From NCBI GenBank assembly GCA_040374085.1, contig JBEIVB010000089.1, positions 1 to 10,059 of the forward strand: a stretch of 10,059 nucleotides of DNA. Reading direction: 5' to 3'. The notes beneath the pieces are model-generated. The model did not search any database and was not told the DNA's origin. It worked only from the letters and a program-made list of their open reading frames with translations. This DNA comes from JBEIVB01 sp040374085. Its GTDB lineage: Bacteria; Bacteroidota; Bacteroidia; UBA4408. Positions 1 through 7,242 of this stretch are shown here, one piece after another (positions within the stretch are counted from its first letter, which is position 1; every line of letters starts with the position of its first letter). A program made the position numbers and the translations under genes.

Positions 1-1564
1 AGTGGTCGATCAAATGCGTGCCGATTATGTACATCGTTTTTATTCCAAGTTCTCAGAAGGAGGGTTTAAACGTCTCCTTCGGCAAGGCTTCGAGTTTCAG
101 GATGCTCGCTATACATACGTGCCCACCTATACCGCTCCGGGTCACGCCAGCATTTACACCGGCGCTACCCCGGCCCAACACGGCATCATCGCTAACGAGT
201 GGTATGAGTCGAACTCAAGTGCGCAGGTAACCTCTGTTCAGGATACAACCGAACATACCTTTGGAGGCCAAGTCAAGGGCAAAGGCGTTTCTCCACGCCG
301 TCTGCTCGCATCCACCCTTGGCGACGAACTTTTTCTTTCCACCGTTGGCAAAGCAAACCTCATCAGCATAAGCCTCAAAGATCGAGGTGCCATTATGCCC
401 GGTGGGCACACCGCCAAATGGGCTTTTTGGCTCGATGGGAAGTCCGGTAATTTTATAACAAGTTCTTATTATCAGCGTAAGCTGCCTCCAAACGATCCCC
501 AGCGTGACAGCCTGCCTGCCTGGGTGGCGGCATACAACAGAACTCGCCCGGCAGATCGCTGCATCAACACCACCTGGAACACCTTGATGCCCCTGGCAAC
601 CTATTCAGAAAGTTTGCCTGACGACAACCCCTACGAAGAACCCCTAGATCCAAACGGCAAACCTGTTTTTCCATATTCATTGTCCGACCTATTCAAGAAG
701 GATAAAAACTCATACGATGTTTTGAAAGAAACGCCCTTTGGAAACACCCTCGTTGTTGAAATGGCAAAACAAGCCATTGTGCATGAGCTTATGGGTAAAG
801 ACAGTATAACGGATTTGTTGTCTCTAAGTTTTTCGGCTACAGACTATATTGGCCACCAATTTGGCGTTAGTGCGGTGGAACTGGAAGATGCATACATCCG
901 GCTCGATCGAGATCTTTCAGACTTTCTTTCCTACCTCGACGAGAATGTGGGCCGTGGTAAGTACACGCTCTTTCTAACCGCTGATCATGGCGCGGTAGAG
1001 GTTCCAGCGTATCTCCAAGACCAGGGTATACCTTCGGGTTATGTTTCTGCAAAAGGCATGACAGACAGCCTAAGTAGCTTTTTGAATCGAAATGTGGGTC
1101 CGGGAGTTTTTCAGCGTTTCATCAATCATCAGGTGTATTTGAACGCAAGTCGCGTGCAGGCATTTGGTAAACCCATGTCGGCGGTGGAGGATTTGGTGGC
1201 CGAGTATTGCATGCGTCAATCTGGAGTGCATAGGGTTTATACCCGCCACGCTGCCCTGGCAGGCCTTCCATTAGAGGGAACGGGCGCGTTGGTGCAAAAT
1301 GGTTTTCATGCATCGCGCTCGGGAAATGTTGCGCTTGTTCTGGAACCGGGCTGGACAGAGTACAGCCGAAGAGGCACAACCCATGGCACTCCATGGACCT
1401 ACGATACACGTGTTCCCCTGATTTTTTTCGGGGCCGGAATAAGGCCCGGAAAAACAGCAGAAACCGTTTCGGTTGTTGACATTGCCCCAACTTGCTCCAT
1501 CCTTTTGGGCATTCCTTTTCCCAATGCAGCGGTTGGTAAGGCTTTAACCAAAGCCATAGAATAA
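1..1564 (+). CDS. pafA: PafA-type alkaline phosphatase, 5'-truncated by window edge
   Basis: Periplasmic phosphate monoesterase of the alkaline phosphatase superfamily, releasing phosphate from organic phosphoesters. The readable protein has 520 residues; the reading frame runs off the left edge, so the signal peptide and about 35 N-terminal residues are missing (PafA's nucleophile is Thr79, here window residue 44). Visible active-site elements, in window numbering: first metal Asp3 in VDQM, nucleophile Thr44 in TYTAPGHASIYTG, Asn65 in ANEWY, Lys126 and Arg128 in SLKDR, metal ligands Asp281 and His285 in SATDYIGHQFG, Asp328-His329 in TADHG, and His461 in THGTPW. The Lys/Arg pair in SLKDR is typical of the PafA phosphomonoesterases and argues against a plain nucleotide pyrophosphatase/phosphodiesterase. 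No frame breaks are seen. The stop overlaps the start of rnpA (TAATG), which suggests translational coupling. Confidence 0.9.
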   Translation, partial: VVDQMRADYVHRFYSKFSEGGFKRLLRQGFEFQDARYTYVPTYTAPGHASIYTGATPAQHGIIANEWYESNSSAQVTSVQDTTEHTFGGQVKGKGVSPRRLLASTLGDELFLSTVGKANLISISLKDRGAIMPGGHTAKWAFWLDGKSGNFITSSYYQRKLPPNDPQRDSLPAWVAAYNRTRPADRCINTTWNTLMPLATYSESLPDDNPYEEPLDPNGKPVFPYSLSDLFKKDKNSYDVLKETPFGNTLVVEMAKQAIVHELMGKDSITDLLSLSFSATDYIGHQFGVSAVELEDAYIRLDRDLSDFLSYLDENVGRGKYTLFLTADHGAVEVPAYLQDQGIPSGYVSAKGMTDSLSSFLNRNVGPGVFQRFINHQVYLNASRVQAFGKPMSAVEDLVAEYCMRQSGVHRVYTRHAALAGLPLEGTGALVQNGFHASRSGNVALVLEPGWTEYSRRGTTHGTPWTYDTRVPLIFFGAGIRPGKTAETVSVVDIAPTCSILLGIPFPNAAVGKALTKAIE

Positions 1565-1989
1565 TGAAGACCAACCTCTTGGGCTTTCCCAAACAAGAAC
1601 GGCTGTGTGGTGAGCGCGTGGTATCGGAACTTTTTGCTTCCGGCCGTTCAGACTTTGCACATCCTTTTCGGGTTGTTTGGAAATGGGTGGATCGAGGTCC
1701 ACATCATTTGGTGCCGGTGCGTGTTTTGATTGTGGTGCCCAAGCGCCAGTGGAAGCGAGCCGTAGACCGAAACCGCATCAAAAGACTTGTGCGCGAGGGT
1801 TACAGAACCACAAAGCCATCTCGCCCGAGCAATGGGTTTCCCGAAAATCAAACGCTGCTGATAGCTTTTGTTTGGTCGGCCAAAAAGGTCTATGCATTAA
1901 AAGAGGTTCAGAATTGGATGATGAAAAAGCTTCCAACCCTCATTTGGCCCTCCTCCGCTTCCGATGATCAATCCTCGTTGGCAGGGTAA
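1564..1989 (+). CDS. rnpA: Ribonuclease P protein component
   Basis: Small basic protein subunit of RNase P, which helps the catalytic RNA bind and cleave the 5' leader of precursor tRNAs. The protein has 141 residues, within the family's usual range. The diagnostic RNR motif is at residues 64-78 (KRAVDRNRIKRLVRE), preceded by the VRVLIVVPKRQWKRA strand and an N-terminal QERL...F segment. The start is chosen at the ATG that overlaps the phosphatase stop by one base; it gives the expected N-terminus and no better start is visible. The gene is not beside rpmH, unlike in many other phyla; the order phosphatase-rnpA is seen here. Its last 22 nt overlap the 3' end of the convergent cyclase gene, so the Ser/Asp-rich C-terminal tail is partly dictated by that overlap. 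Confidence 0.95.
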   Translation: MKTNLLGFPKQERLCGERVVSELFASGRSDFAHPFRVVWKWVDRGPHHLVPVRVLIVVPKRQWKRAVDRNRIKRLVREGYRTTKPSRPSNGFPENQTLLIAFVWSAKKVYALKEVQNWMMKKLPTLIWPSSASDDQSSLAG

Positions 1990-4900
1990 TCGTTGCGTTG
2001 TAGGCGCATCCGAATTTTTTCGAGATGCTCCGCTTTTTTTGCGCTGCGCTGGGTTATGGATGTAGCGGTATAGTAGGTATGTGCCGTAAGGAAACGATCC
2101 TGAATCTCATCCCATTCCCGCGCAGAGGTCACCTTGTTCAACTTTTTAAGCTCTTGAAAAAGCCGTTTCGATATCTCCTCAAAATCGTCCCTCCCCAGAT
2201 AGTCTAAATCGGCATCGCAAATCACACTTTCCATGGCATTAGACGCCGTTTGCGGCACCTGGGTAGACATAATGAGTTTTTTTATCGTGTTGATTTGATG
2301 ATCAGAGTACCCAAAAGCAGGAAGATCGCGGGCAGCCATTTCTGCTCCAAGGACCTCATTGTTGTCGTATTGAAGAACAAATCCTGCATCGTGGTATAAG
2401 GCTGCTGTTTTCAATAAAACAACATCCTCTTCCGAAAGATTTTCGGCTCTTGCAATGCGTTCGGAAGCGTCGCGCACATCTAAAGTGTGACCCAAGCTGT
2501 GGTAATAGTAATATTCTGGCAATCCTTCCTCTAATTGACGAAGAATGTGCTGCTCAGATTTTTTATAGTTGAACCGACTGTACAAGTGTTGATTTAATTT
2601 TTGCCAAAATAAAGCATTTGGTTCAATACCCATACCTTCTACCGAAAGTTCGGGCAACACTTTTTCTACAAAGTACATGTCTACCAGGCCTTTGTTTTTG
2701 GCCTCCACCTTGCCTCTATGAGTACAAAGGAAGAAATCTTTAATCAGCTCGTAGGTAACACCGGATATGTTTACCATGCCCGGACTGCCGCTGGTTTCCA
2801 GCCTTTTGGCAACGTTCACCGTATCGCCCCAAATGTCATAGGCTAAGCGTTTTGAACCAATTACCCCGGCAACGAGCTCCCCGGTATGAATTCCAATTCT
2901 CAGTTTCCAAAGAGGTAGGCCCAAACGTTCGTTTGTCTCCTCTCTTGATGCCAAAAATCGATGCATCTCCAATCCTGCCAGCACCGTTTCAAATGGATTG
3001 CTGATGTTCCGTATGGGAACTCCACCGGCGCACATATAGGAATCGCCAATGGTTTTTATTTTTTCTATGTTGTATTTTTCTATGATGGCATCGAATCCCC
3101 GGAAACAGGCATCGAGCTCGGAAACCAGGGCTTGAGGGCGCATTCTTTCCGCTTCTTTGGTAAAGCCTACGAAGTCGGTAAACATAACCGTTGCGGTGCG
3201 GTAGCTTCTGGCTGAGGCCCGGCCTTTGTTTTTCAACTCCTCCACCATTTCAGCAGGTAGAATGTTGTGCAATAAGGCATCTGCCCGGTTTTTCTCGTTC
3301 TCCAAATCACGGTGTTGGCTGCGTATCCGCTCCGCCTGTTCGGTAATCTTAGCCGTCCTTTCCTCAACCAAGCTGGTTAACAGCCTGTGCTGCCTGGAAA
3401 TGCTGCGTTTGCGCCTTTGAAACAGAATGAAGAACAACAACCCCAAACCGCAAAACACCACCATCCGCAGCCATCGGTTTTTATATAGAGGGGGTGTAAT
3501 AACGAGGTGCAAAACCATCTTTGGCTCCGACCATTTGCCATCGTTGTTGCTGGCCTGCAGAAAGAAGTCATAAGCACCCGGCTCCAGGTTGGCGTATTGT
3601 ACCACGTTTCCTTTTCTTAGGGGCATCCAATCTTCATCCACCCCTTCTAAGCGATAGCGGAACCTGTTTTTTTCAGAGGCAGCGTAGTGAAAGGCACTCA
3701 GCTGAAGGCTTATGAACCTCGCCTTGAAACTGAGCTTTACGGTATCTACACCCCTTTCATGATGGGTAAACGGAAATGCCCTTCCCAAAACCTCCATCTG
3801 CGAAATGCCCGGAAATGCAGGCACTGGATTGTTCCGGATGCTCCCGGCCCGGAAATAGACAGCTCCATCTTCTCCTCCGAAAAACAGCAACCCATCTTCT
3901 CCCGCAGCGCAAGCACCGGTATTGAATTCAGAAAACCCCAATCCATCGTCTTTGGTGTAGGCCTGAAGGCTTCCCGTTTTCGGTTCCAAGTGGCAAAGAC
4001 CACGGTTTGTACTCATCCATATTCCATTCCGGGCAGTGGCCACCAAGCTGTAAACGGTGTTGTCGGGCAAACCGTTGTCCTCTAACCAGGTGTTCACTAC
4101 CCTGGAGCGTTGGGCATCCCATTGGTTTAATCCCCCACCCAAAGTCCCTACCCAGAGATACCCGCTGTGCCACGACAAGCTCAACAGGTTGTTGCTGCTC
4201 AGGGAGGTGGGCTCTTGAGGCTGCGCAATCCAGTGGCGCTCCCGCGCAGGCCATCCCCGGCTCACCTCCCAGCAGTATAGTCCGCCACCATCGCTGGCTC
4301 CCCATGCTCTACCGACATCGTCAAACAGAATCTGTCGTATGGGGTTGCCGCCGGATGCCAGGGCGTTATAAGCGTACCAACGCCCATTCTGCCAATCGCT
4401 CGAAACCACCAAAAGGCCAGCCTGGGTGCCCACCCACCACGTTCCATCCGCATGTTGCCGGATGTGGTTTATGCGCAAGCCGGAGAGAGAATCCAACAGC
4501 CCCTTTGGCAGCTGCAAAGGCCTGAATTTCCGGCCATCAAAAGAAGATATCCAACCTTGCCCACCCACAACCAATGTCTGATGCATGGGGTCTTCCGTAA
4601 CGGCAAAAACCGAGGGCTTTGTTTGATTGGGTCTCAACCATGAGAACGCGGCCCCGCTGGGCTTTCCTTTCCAAAGTCCCTCATCGCACCCAATCCAAGT
4701 ATGACCTTTAAAGTTGGCCACAACCGCCCAGCAGGAGGATGGGTTTAAGCCGGGCAAAACCCGAAACCCTTTTTGATGGAGGTCTAAGGTTAACAAGCCG
4801 TGCGCGCTGCCGAGCCACAATACTCCACTTCGGTCTAAAAAAGCACCGTTAAGCAAAAGTCCATCCTCAAGAGAGAACGTATACAGGCTGCGGTCTGGTT

Positions 4901-5732
4901 GCCGCAGTTGGTAGCGCCCGGCCTCTAAAAACAAAACCGAGCCATTGCCACAATCCCATGCCCACTCTACACGCTCATTGAGGATTTCAAGGTCTCCATT
5001 GTTTTTATAAGAAAACAGGGTTTTGCCAACCAGGCACCAAACGCCATTGTTAAGGGTGCCGAGGGCTCGAATTCCCTCCCCAAATTTTTTCAGGGTAACG
5101 GGTGTTTTGCCGGGATTGAAATGCAACAGGGTTCCTTTGTTGGTAGACGCCCAAAACATACCGCGCGAGGCATCGGACCGAATGCCCGTGAGCCCCTCAT
5201 CGCTTGGGAGATTCAGCTCTGCTTTTTTTCCATGCACCACTGAGCCATTTCGCTCAAAAAAGGCATACCCATTCATGCCGTTGCTCCATGCCACTGCTTG
5301 CTTTCCCGCGCAGACAATGTGTTGGAACTCGGGCAGATGATGACCATCAAAAGCAAATTCAAAGGGAAATTGGCTCAGAAAACGATCTTCTCGGTTGAGG
5401 TAGATGCTGATGCCGCGATTGTGCGCAATCCAAATGGCGCCATTCCCATCCGGTGCCAGGCCGTGCACCACGTTTCCACCCACGGAAAACGGCTTTCTTG
5501 GATTTGGCTTATAGGCTATTAGGGAATGGCCGTCGTAACGGTTTAGGCCATCGCCCGTGCCAAACCACATGTAGCCCACCGGATCTTGGGCAAGAGATAG
5601 TACCAAGGGGTTGCTTAACGCTAAGCCCGACTCGTGAACGTTTAAAGGAACCTCGGTTCCGGCAGCGGTTGCCGGAAAAACGAATGCGAAAAATAGAAGG
5701 TATAAACAGGCAAAGCTTCGCCTTTTCCTCAT
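1968..5732 (-). CDS. Propeller/Y_Y_Y transmembrane sensor with adenylate cyclase and HD domains
   Basis: Predicted single-pass receptor of 1254 residues that converts an envelope signal into a cyclic nucleotide. Order: signal peptide (about 1-24, basic MRKRR start, hydrophobic core, ATAA end); periplasmic Reg_prop beta-propeller (about 30-640, roughly ten recognisable blades such as GYMWFGTGDGL, GVLWLGSAHGL, GTWWVGTQAGL, GYLWVGTLGGGL); Y_Y_Y domain (about 665-745, with RYRLEGVDEDW and LEPGAYDFFLQASN); transmembrane helix (about 748-768); coiled-coil transducer (about 775-825, ending HNILPAEMVEELK); class III cyclase (about 845-1020); C-terminal HD domain (about 1060-1235). The cyclase keeps metal-binding Asp853 and Asp897 and transition-state residues Asn973 and Arg977. 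Lys893 and Asp966 are the adenine-selecting pair of adenylate cyclases. HD-type ligands are His1078/His1082, His1114-Asp1115 and Asp1173. The gene starts 4 nt after the exosortase stop, so the two are probably co-transcribed. The signal recognised is unknown. Confidence 0.93.
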   Translation of the reverse strand: MRKRRSFACLYLLFFAFVFPATAAGTEVPLNVHESGLALSNPLVLSLAQDPVGYMWFGTGDGLNRYDGHSLIAYKPNPRKPFSVGGNVVHGLAPDGNGAIWIAHNRGISIYLNREDRFLSQFPFEFAFDGHHLPEFQHIVCAGKQAVAWSNGMNGYAFFERNGSVVHGKKAELNLPSDEGLTGIRSDASRGMFWASTNKGTLLHFNPGKTPVTLKKFGEGIRALGTLNNGVWCLVGKTLFSYKNNGDLEILNERVEWAWDCGNGSVLFLEAGRYQLRQPDRSLYTFSLEDGLLLNGAFLDRSGVLWLGSAHGLLTLDLHQKGFRVLPGLNPSSCWAVVANFKGHTWIGCDEGLWKGKPSGAAFSWLRPNQTKPSVFAVTEDPMHQTLVVGGQGWISSFDGRKFRPLQLPKGLLDSLSGLRINHIRQHADGTWWVGTQAGLLVVSSDWQNGRWYAYNALASGGNPIRQILFDDVGRAWGASDGGGLYCWEVSRGWPARERHWIAQPQEPTSLSSNNLLSLSWHSGYLWVGTLGGGLNQWDAQRSRVVNTWLEDNGLPDNTVYSLVATARNGIWMSTNRGLCHLEPKTGSLQAYTKDDGLGFSEFNTGACAAGEDGLLFFGGEDGAVYFRAGSIRNNPVPAFPGISQMEVLGRAFPFTHHERGVDTVKLSFKARFISLQLSAFHYAASEKNRFRYRLEGVDEDWMPLRKGNVVQYANLEPGAYDFFLQASNNDGKWSEPKMVLHLVITPPLYKNRWLRMVVFCGLGLLFFILFQRRKRSISRQHRLLTSLVEERTAKITEQAERIRSQHRDLENEKNRADALLHNILPAEMVEELKNKGRASARSYRTATVMFTDFVGFTKEAERMRPQALVSELDACFRGFDAIIEKYNIEKIKTIGDSYMCAGGVPIRNISNPFETVLAGLEMHRFLASREETNERLGLPLWKLRIGIHTGELVAGVIGSKRLAYDIWGDTVNVAKRLETSGSPGMVNISGVTYELIKDFFLCTHRGKVEAKNKGLVDMYFVEKVLPELSVEGMGIEPNALFWQKLNQHLYSRFNYKKSEQHILRQLEEGLPEYYYYHSLGHTLDVRDASERIARAENLSEEDVVLLKTAALYHDAGFVLQYDNNEVLGAEMAARDLPAFGYSDHQINTIKKLIMSTQVPQTASNAMESVICDADLDYLGRDDFEEISKRLFQELKKLNKVTSAREWDEIQDRFLTAHTYYTATSITQRSAKKAEHLEKIRMRLQRNDYPANED

Positions 5733-5736
5733 GAAG

Positions 5737-6288
5737 TTAAGATTCGGTTGAAGTAGGTTCAGCCTTGCTGATCTTGGTTACCCACCACAACCACATTAAG
5801 AAAATGAATAAGTAAACCAGAATATTAAATACGTATTTGTGGTTAAAATCAACCCAGGCTGGGTAGGAAACGCTAATGAGTACAAGAGAGGTAACACGGA
5901 TGATGTTCAAGAGCAAAACGCCCGATACTGCCAACGGAATGAACCAACTTTTTGTCTTTTTCGGGCCTGGAAAAATGAGAATCAAAGCAGAAATGCCATA
6001 CATCAACCCCAAGCCAACACAGGCAGGGCCAATCTCAATGCCGCCTGTTCCCTGTATGCGTATGATGTTGCCCATCACCTCATAGGTATATCCCATCAAA
6101 CTCAAAAGCGCGCGGGTGCCCAGCACAATTATGCCAAGGAAGAAATTGAGAATGGAGTTCCAAATCCAAGCGGTATGCACGTTTTTGCCGATGTACTCAG
6201 CCAAAAAAGTCCAAAGGGCATAAATCAGAAAACCTTTGAGGAAAAAGGCGTTTACCGGGTTTGAAAAGGTTTGGCGAAATCGATTCAT
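5737..6288 (-). CDS. Exosortase/archaeosortase-family membrane transpeptidase
   Basis: Polytopic inner-membrane protein of 183 residues resembling the short Bacteroidota exosortases. Family members cleave a C-terminal tripartite sorting signal on exported proteins and probably join them to a surface carrier. Hydrophobic segments are at about 13-33, 45-66, 90-107, 115-140 and 152-170. The expected catalytic triad is visible in order: Cys90 in GPACVGLGLMYG, Arg131 in LLNIIRVTSL and His150 in FNHKYVFN. The ending is a short polar tail (KAEPTSTES). The length fits the compact XrtF-like group, but I cannot fix the subclass. No candidate substrate with a PEP-CTERM-like tail occurs in the window. 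It is first in a two-gene minus-strand unit with the cyclase receptor 4 nt downstream, and is divergent from yceD. There is no strong Shine-Dalgarno, as is common in this phylum. Confidence 0.85.
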   Translation of the reverse strand: MNRFRQTFSNPVNAFFLKGFLIYALWTFLAEYIGKNVHTAWIWNSILNFFLGIIVLGTRALLSLMGYTYEVMGNIIRIQGTGGIEIGPACVGLGLMYGISALILIFPGPKKTKSWFIPLAVSGVLLLNIIRVTSLVLISVSYPAWVDFNHKYVFNILVYLFIFLMWLWWVTKISKAEPTSTES

Positions 6289-6305
6289 GCTCGAAATGTG
6301 GTGCG

Positions 6306-6313
6306 TAAAGGTA
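6306..6313 (-). promoter_or_regulatory. Possible -7 element for the exosortase-cyclase unit
   Basis: On the minus strand this reads TACCTTTA, a 7-of-8 match to the Bacteroidota -7 consensus TAnnTTTG. It lies 17 nt before the exosortase ATG, the same distance as the -7 element of the divergent yceD gene. No clear TTG/TTTG -33 element is found at the right spacing upstream, so this is only a weak candidate. Confidence 0.3.
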
Positions 6314-6390
6314 GGGTTTCCACGTGTTTGGATTTGAGTTTGTTCATTAAGATATTCTTACTTTGCCCTTAATCCCTGTTTGGCTGGCGT

Positions 6391-6421
6391 ATTGCTCATT
6401 ACAATGGTTTTCTTACATTTG
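6391..6421 (+). promoter_or_regulatory. Bacteroidota-type promoter of yceD-rpmF-plsX-fabH
   Basis: A perfect TAnnTTTG -7 box (TACATTTG, 6414-6421) is preceded by TTG (6392-6394) with a 19-nt spacer, fitting the phylum's -33/-7 promoter architecture. The box ends 17 nt before the yceD ATG, so the transcript leader would be only about ten nucleotides. No other comparable match is seen in this intergenic region, so it probably drives the whole plus-strand cluster. Confidence 0.6.
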
Positions 6422-6438
6422 CGGTCCTGTTTCCAAAA

Positions 6439-7014
6439 ATGGCCATGAATCCATTGGATGAATTTACCGTTCCATTTGGTGGTCTAAGCCAAGGGCTTCA
6501 TCGCTACGAGTTTGAGGCAGGGCCTTCGTTCTTTAAAGCCATTGCATCGCCTTTGTACGAAACGGGAGATGTTCAGGTGTTGGTAACTTTGGAAAAGCAA
6601 AGCGCCATGCTGGTGCTTGGTTTTGAAGCGTCCGGAACCCTTCGGGTAAGCTGCGACCGCTGCACAGCCGACGCAACTATACCTCTGTCCGGAAAAGCCA
6701 AGAGGTTTCTGGTGGTGAAATTCGGCGACCCCGATGTCGACCCCGGCACCGAGGAAATTATGGTTCTGCCGCATTCCGAAAACCATCTGAACCTCGCGCA
6801 AACTACGTTTGAATTCCTCCATTCCTTGGTCCCAAACGTCATCATCCCCTGCGAAATCACCGAATCTAAGGAGCTATGCAATCAAGATGTCCTGCTCCAG
6901 CTCGACCGTCACCGCTCCCACAATCCGGGTTCGGATTCAGGTCCTTCGATTTGGAAAGGATTGGAAGGCTTATCAAGCGAATCGCAACAAACAGAAGAAT
7001 CGAACAACACGTAA
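6439..7014 (+). CDS. yceD: YceD/DUF177 family protein (23S rRNA accumulation)
   Basis: DUF177/YceD protein, whose E. coli and plant relatives are needed for normal 23S rRNA accumulation. The protein has 191 residues. The recognisable core is GFEASGTLRVSCDRC followed by a beta-rich segment (KAKRFLVVKFGD) and an acidic region before LVPNVIIPCEITESKELC. The two cysteine pairs typical of many members are Cys72/Cys75 and Cys138/Cys147, possibly a metal site. The C-terminal tail is polar and low in conservation. The start is taken at 6439; a second in-frame ATG at 6445 is equally possible, as neither has a clear Shine-Dalgarno. It lies 13 nt before rpmF, the classical arrangement, and ends with tandem stops (TAATAA). 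Confidence 0.9.
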   Translation: MAMNPLDEFTVPFGGLSQGLHRYEFEAGPSFFKAIASPLYETGDVQVLVTLEKQSAMLVLGFEASGTLRVSCDRCTADATIPLSGKAKRFLVVKFGDPDVDPGTEEIMVLPHSENHLNLAQTTFEFLHSLVPNVIIPCEITESKELCNQDVLLQLDRHRSHNPGSDSGPSIWKGLEGLSSESQQTEESNNT

Positions 7015-7027
7015 TAATTAGGAATCC

Positions 7028-7216
7028 ATGCCACACCCGAAACGAAAACTCTCCAAGAGTCGCCGCGACAAAAGAAGGACGCACGATAAGGCTGTGCCCA
7101 GCACGCTGTACATCGACAAAGCCTCTGGCGAAATCAACCTGATGCACCGGGTAAACCCTGAAACGGGTATGTACCGTGGGCGCAAGGTGATGAAGGGCAC
7201 CAAAGACGAGGCTTAA
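7028..7216 (+). CDS. rpmF: 50S ribosomal protein L32
   Basis: Structural protein of the large ribosomal subunit, 62 residues. The N-terminus MPHPKRKLSKSRRDKRRTHD is the conserved basic L32 start, and SGEINLMHRVNPETGMYRGRKV matches the C-terminal half. There are no cysteines at all, so this is the zinc-independent (C-minus) form, as in E. coli L32, rather than the four-cysteine zinc-ribbon form. AGGAA at 7020-7024 lies just before the ATG and may act as a close-spaced ribosome binding site. It sits between yceD and plsX, with 13 nt and 26 nt gaps. Confidence 0.95.
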   Translation: MPHPKRKLSKSRRDKRRTHDKAVPSTLYIDKASGEINLMHRVNPETGMYRGRKVMKGTKDEA

Positions 7217-7242
7217 TTTCCCCGCGTCAGGGTCCTTTTGAA

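Noticed and set aside
1122..1592. 156-residue open frame on the minus strand
   Set aside because: Lies opposite the well-supported phosphatase; its translation has no family-like motifs and no plausible start context.
1968..2560. HD-GYP c-di-GMP phosphodiesterase assignment
   Set aside because: HD-type ligands are visible but no GYP motif is found after them, so c-di-GMP specificity is not supported.
4007..4525. 172-residue open frame on the plus strand
   Set aside because: Antisense to the propeller domain; Pro/Ser/Arg-rich translation without recognisable domains, explained by codon bias of the real gene.
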